Source: Rebecca billardiae RCC1528 (lineage: Eukaryota; Haptophyta). From it: a stretch of 64,000 nucleotides of DNA. The notes beneath the pieces are model-generated. The model did no database searches and was not told the DNA's origin. It saw only the letters and a list, made by a program, of their open reading frames with translations. Each line of letters opens with the position of its first letter. The stretch's first letter is position 1. The stretch is from NCBI GenBank assembly GCA_965240325.2, contig OZ251241.1, positions 1,426,001 to 1,490,000 of the forward strand, in the 5' to 3' direction. This document shows, piece after piece, positions 63,321 through 64,000 of this stretch. A program made the translations under genes and the position numbers.

Positions 63321-63827
63321 ATGAGAAAGTCCGGAATAGCTGCGACTTGCGAGTCACCAGGATGGCGGCGTTCGCGCTGCTCGTCACGGCCCTTGGCGTG
63401 GCAGGGGTCTGCCCGGCCGCTGCGGGCATCAAGCCTCGCCCACCCGCGCAGCTCGGTCCGCGCATCGTTCGCCGTCTCGACGCCGTCCTCCGACGAGGCC
63501 GTGGCGATGGGTGTGCGCGATTGGCCGACCATGTCGCGCGATCGCTCGTTTCGCGAGGAGGTGCCGGCGGACGCCCAGCGGTACGTGCTCGAGGGGACGG
63601 GGCTCGTGCGCGCCCTGGACGGCGACGGCGGCGAGACGAAGAGCGCGCAGCTGCAGCCCGGCGCCCTGCTCACCGTCGAGGACGCGTGCACGCTCGAATG
63701 GACGCCGGACGAGGGTGCGGCCCTCCTCATCCTCACACCCACCTACCAGCAGCCTCTTGTCTTCGTGGGCTTTGCCCTCGCGACCTTCGCCTTGTTCGCC
63801 GCGCTGATCGGCACTGTGTCGTCGTAG
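63321..63827 (+). CDS. Small cupin-like membrane protein, N-terminus uncertain
   Basis: The frame runs from the ATG at 63321 to the stop at 63827 (168 residues). The central part GVRDWPTMSRDRSFREEVP, RYVLEGTGLVRALDG and LQPGALLTVEDACTLEWTP looks like a small beta-barrel of the cupin type, but no full metal-binding His set is visible. A C-terminal helix (LVFVGFALATFALFAALIG) anchors it. Upstream residues (SLAHPRSSVRASFAVSTPSS) resemble a plastid transit peptide. A good signal peptide (MAAFALLVTALGVAGVCPAA) lies in another frame from 63362. Joined to the main frame, the two would make a bipartite plastid-targeting leader, but I find no intron that joins them. The function is unknown. Confidence 0.55.
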   Translation: MRKSGIAATCESPGWRRSRCSSRPLAWQGSARPLRASSLAHPRSSVRASFAVSTPSSDEAVAMGVRDWPTMSRDRSFREEVPADAQRYVLEGTGLVRALDGDGGETKSAQLQPGALLTVEDACTLEWTPDEGAALLILTPTYQQPLVFVGFALATFALFAALIGTVSS

Positions 63828-64000
63828 GGTGCACGCCGCTGCGATGCCAATGCGGCCGGAGCGCACTGGCGAGGCGGCGGCCAACGCATCAGTCTTGATG
63901 ACGACCATATGATTAATGATATTAAGCGGTAATTGCGGGCCAGCCGCCCCTGCTGACGCGCGACCGCGGCGCGGCATCATGGCAGCGGCCCGCCGCCGGG
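63828..64000. other. Sequence after the last gene
   Basis: The remaining 173 bp show no feature I can support. Confidence 0.4.

Noticed and set aside
1-64000. tRNA, rRNA, CRISPR or bacterial operon features
   Set aside because: No cloverleaf, rRNA-like block or spaced short direct repeats were noticed by eye, and the gene structure is eukaryotic. A covariance-model scan would be needed to exclude small RNAs.

Overview
The window reads as nuclear DNA of a GC-rich eukaryotic microalga. The evidence is split genes with GT-AG introns that mostly open GTGCGC or GTGAG and close GCAG, strong G/C preference at third codon positions, and eukaryote-only families: SERCA-type Ca2+ pump, gamma-tubulin complex component 4, FAM241, Hint/hog domain, EDR1-type kinase and GPR180-like 7TM protein. 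A haptophyte fits best and a pelagophyte is possible, but nothing here fixes the lineage. The sequence is very GC-rich, so long open frames on the opposite strand and in other frames are common and were mostly discarded.

Layout. 0-2.3 kb: tail of an EF-hand protein and a secreted two-exon protein of unknown function. 2.4-4.6 kb: two back-to-back fold-back (long inverted repeat) elements. 5.6-11.8 kb (minus): a large receptor with two venus-flytrap ligand domains, one membrane span and a cytosolic TIR-like module. 12.3-14.5 kb: a probable glycosyltransferase. 15.6-20.2 kb: divergent FAM241-like gene and Ca2+-ATPase. 20.5-22.8 kb: a DNA transposon with perfect 30-bp inverted ends and a broken pogo/Tigger-like transposase. 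23.1-26.3 kb: an intronless EDR1-kinase-armadillo protein. 26.9-29.8 kb (minus): a PA-like/7TM/TIR-like receptor. 30.7-31.8 kb: a third fold-back and a perfect palindrome. 32.4-38.0 kb: a giant Ala/Arg/Trp repeat frame, possibly Sfi1-like. 38.2-39.1 kb: fourth fold-back. 39.8-41.2 kb: a proline-rich hog-domain protein. 41.4-44.8 kb: a 3.4-kb element with ~1-kb inverted arms and nested repeats. 45.6-50.7 kb (minus): a GPR180-like 7TM protein, a class 3 lipase and a histidine phosphotransfer protein. 51.4-54.3 kb: GCP4. 54.8-60.3 kb: the second PA-like/7TM/TIR-like receptor. 60.7-63.8 kb: a membrane-anchored carboxymuconolactone decarboxylase-like protein and a cupin-like membrane protein.

Main point: three genes here place a TIR-like cytosolic module, with a conserved W-x3-E motif and an intron at nearly the same codon, behind two very different receptor ectodomains (tandem venus-flytrap; PA-like plus seven helices). 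Together with the kinase, the HPt protein, the Ca2+ pump and the EF-hand protein, the window is rich in signalling genes. That these act in one pathway is not shown by the sequence. The second theme is five long fold-back elements plus several smaller hairpins in 64 kb, apparently of unrelated sequence.
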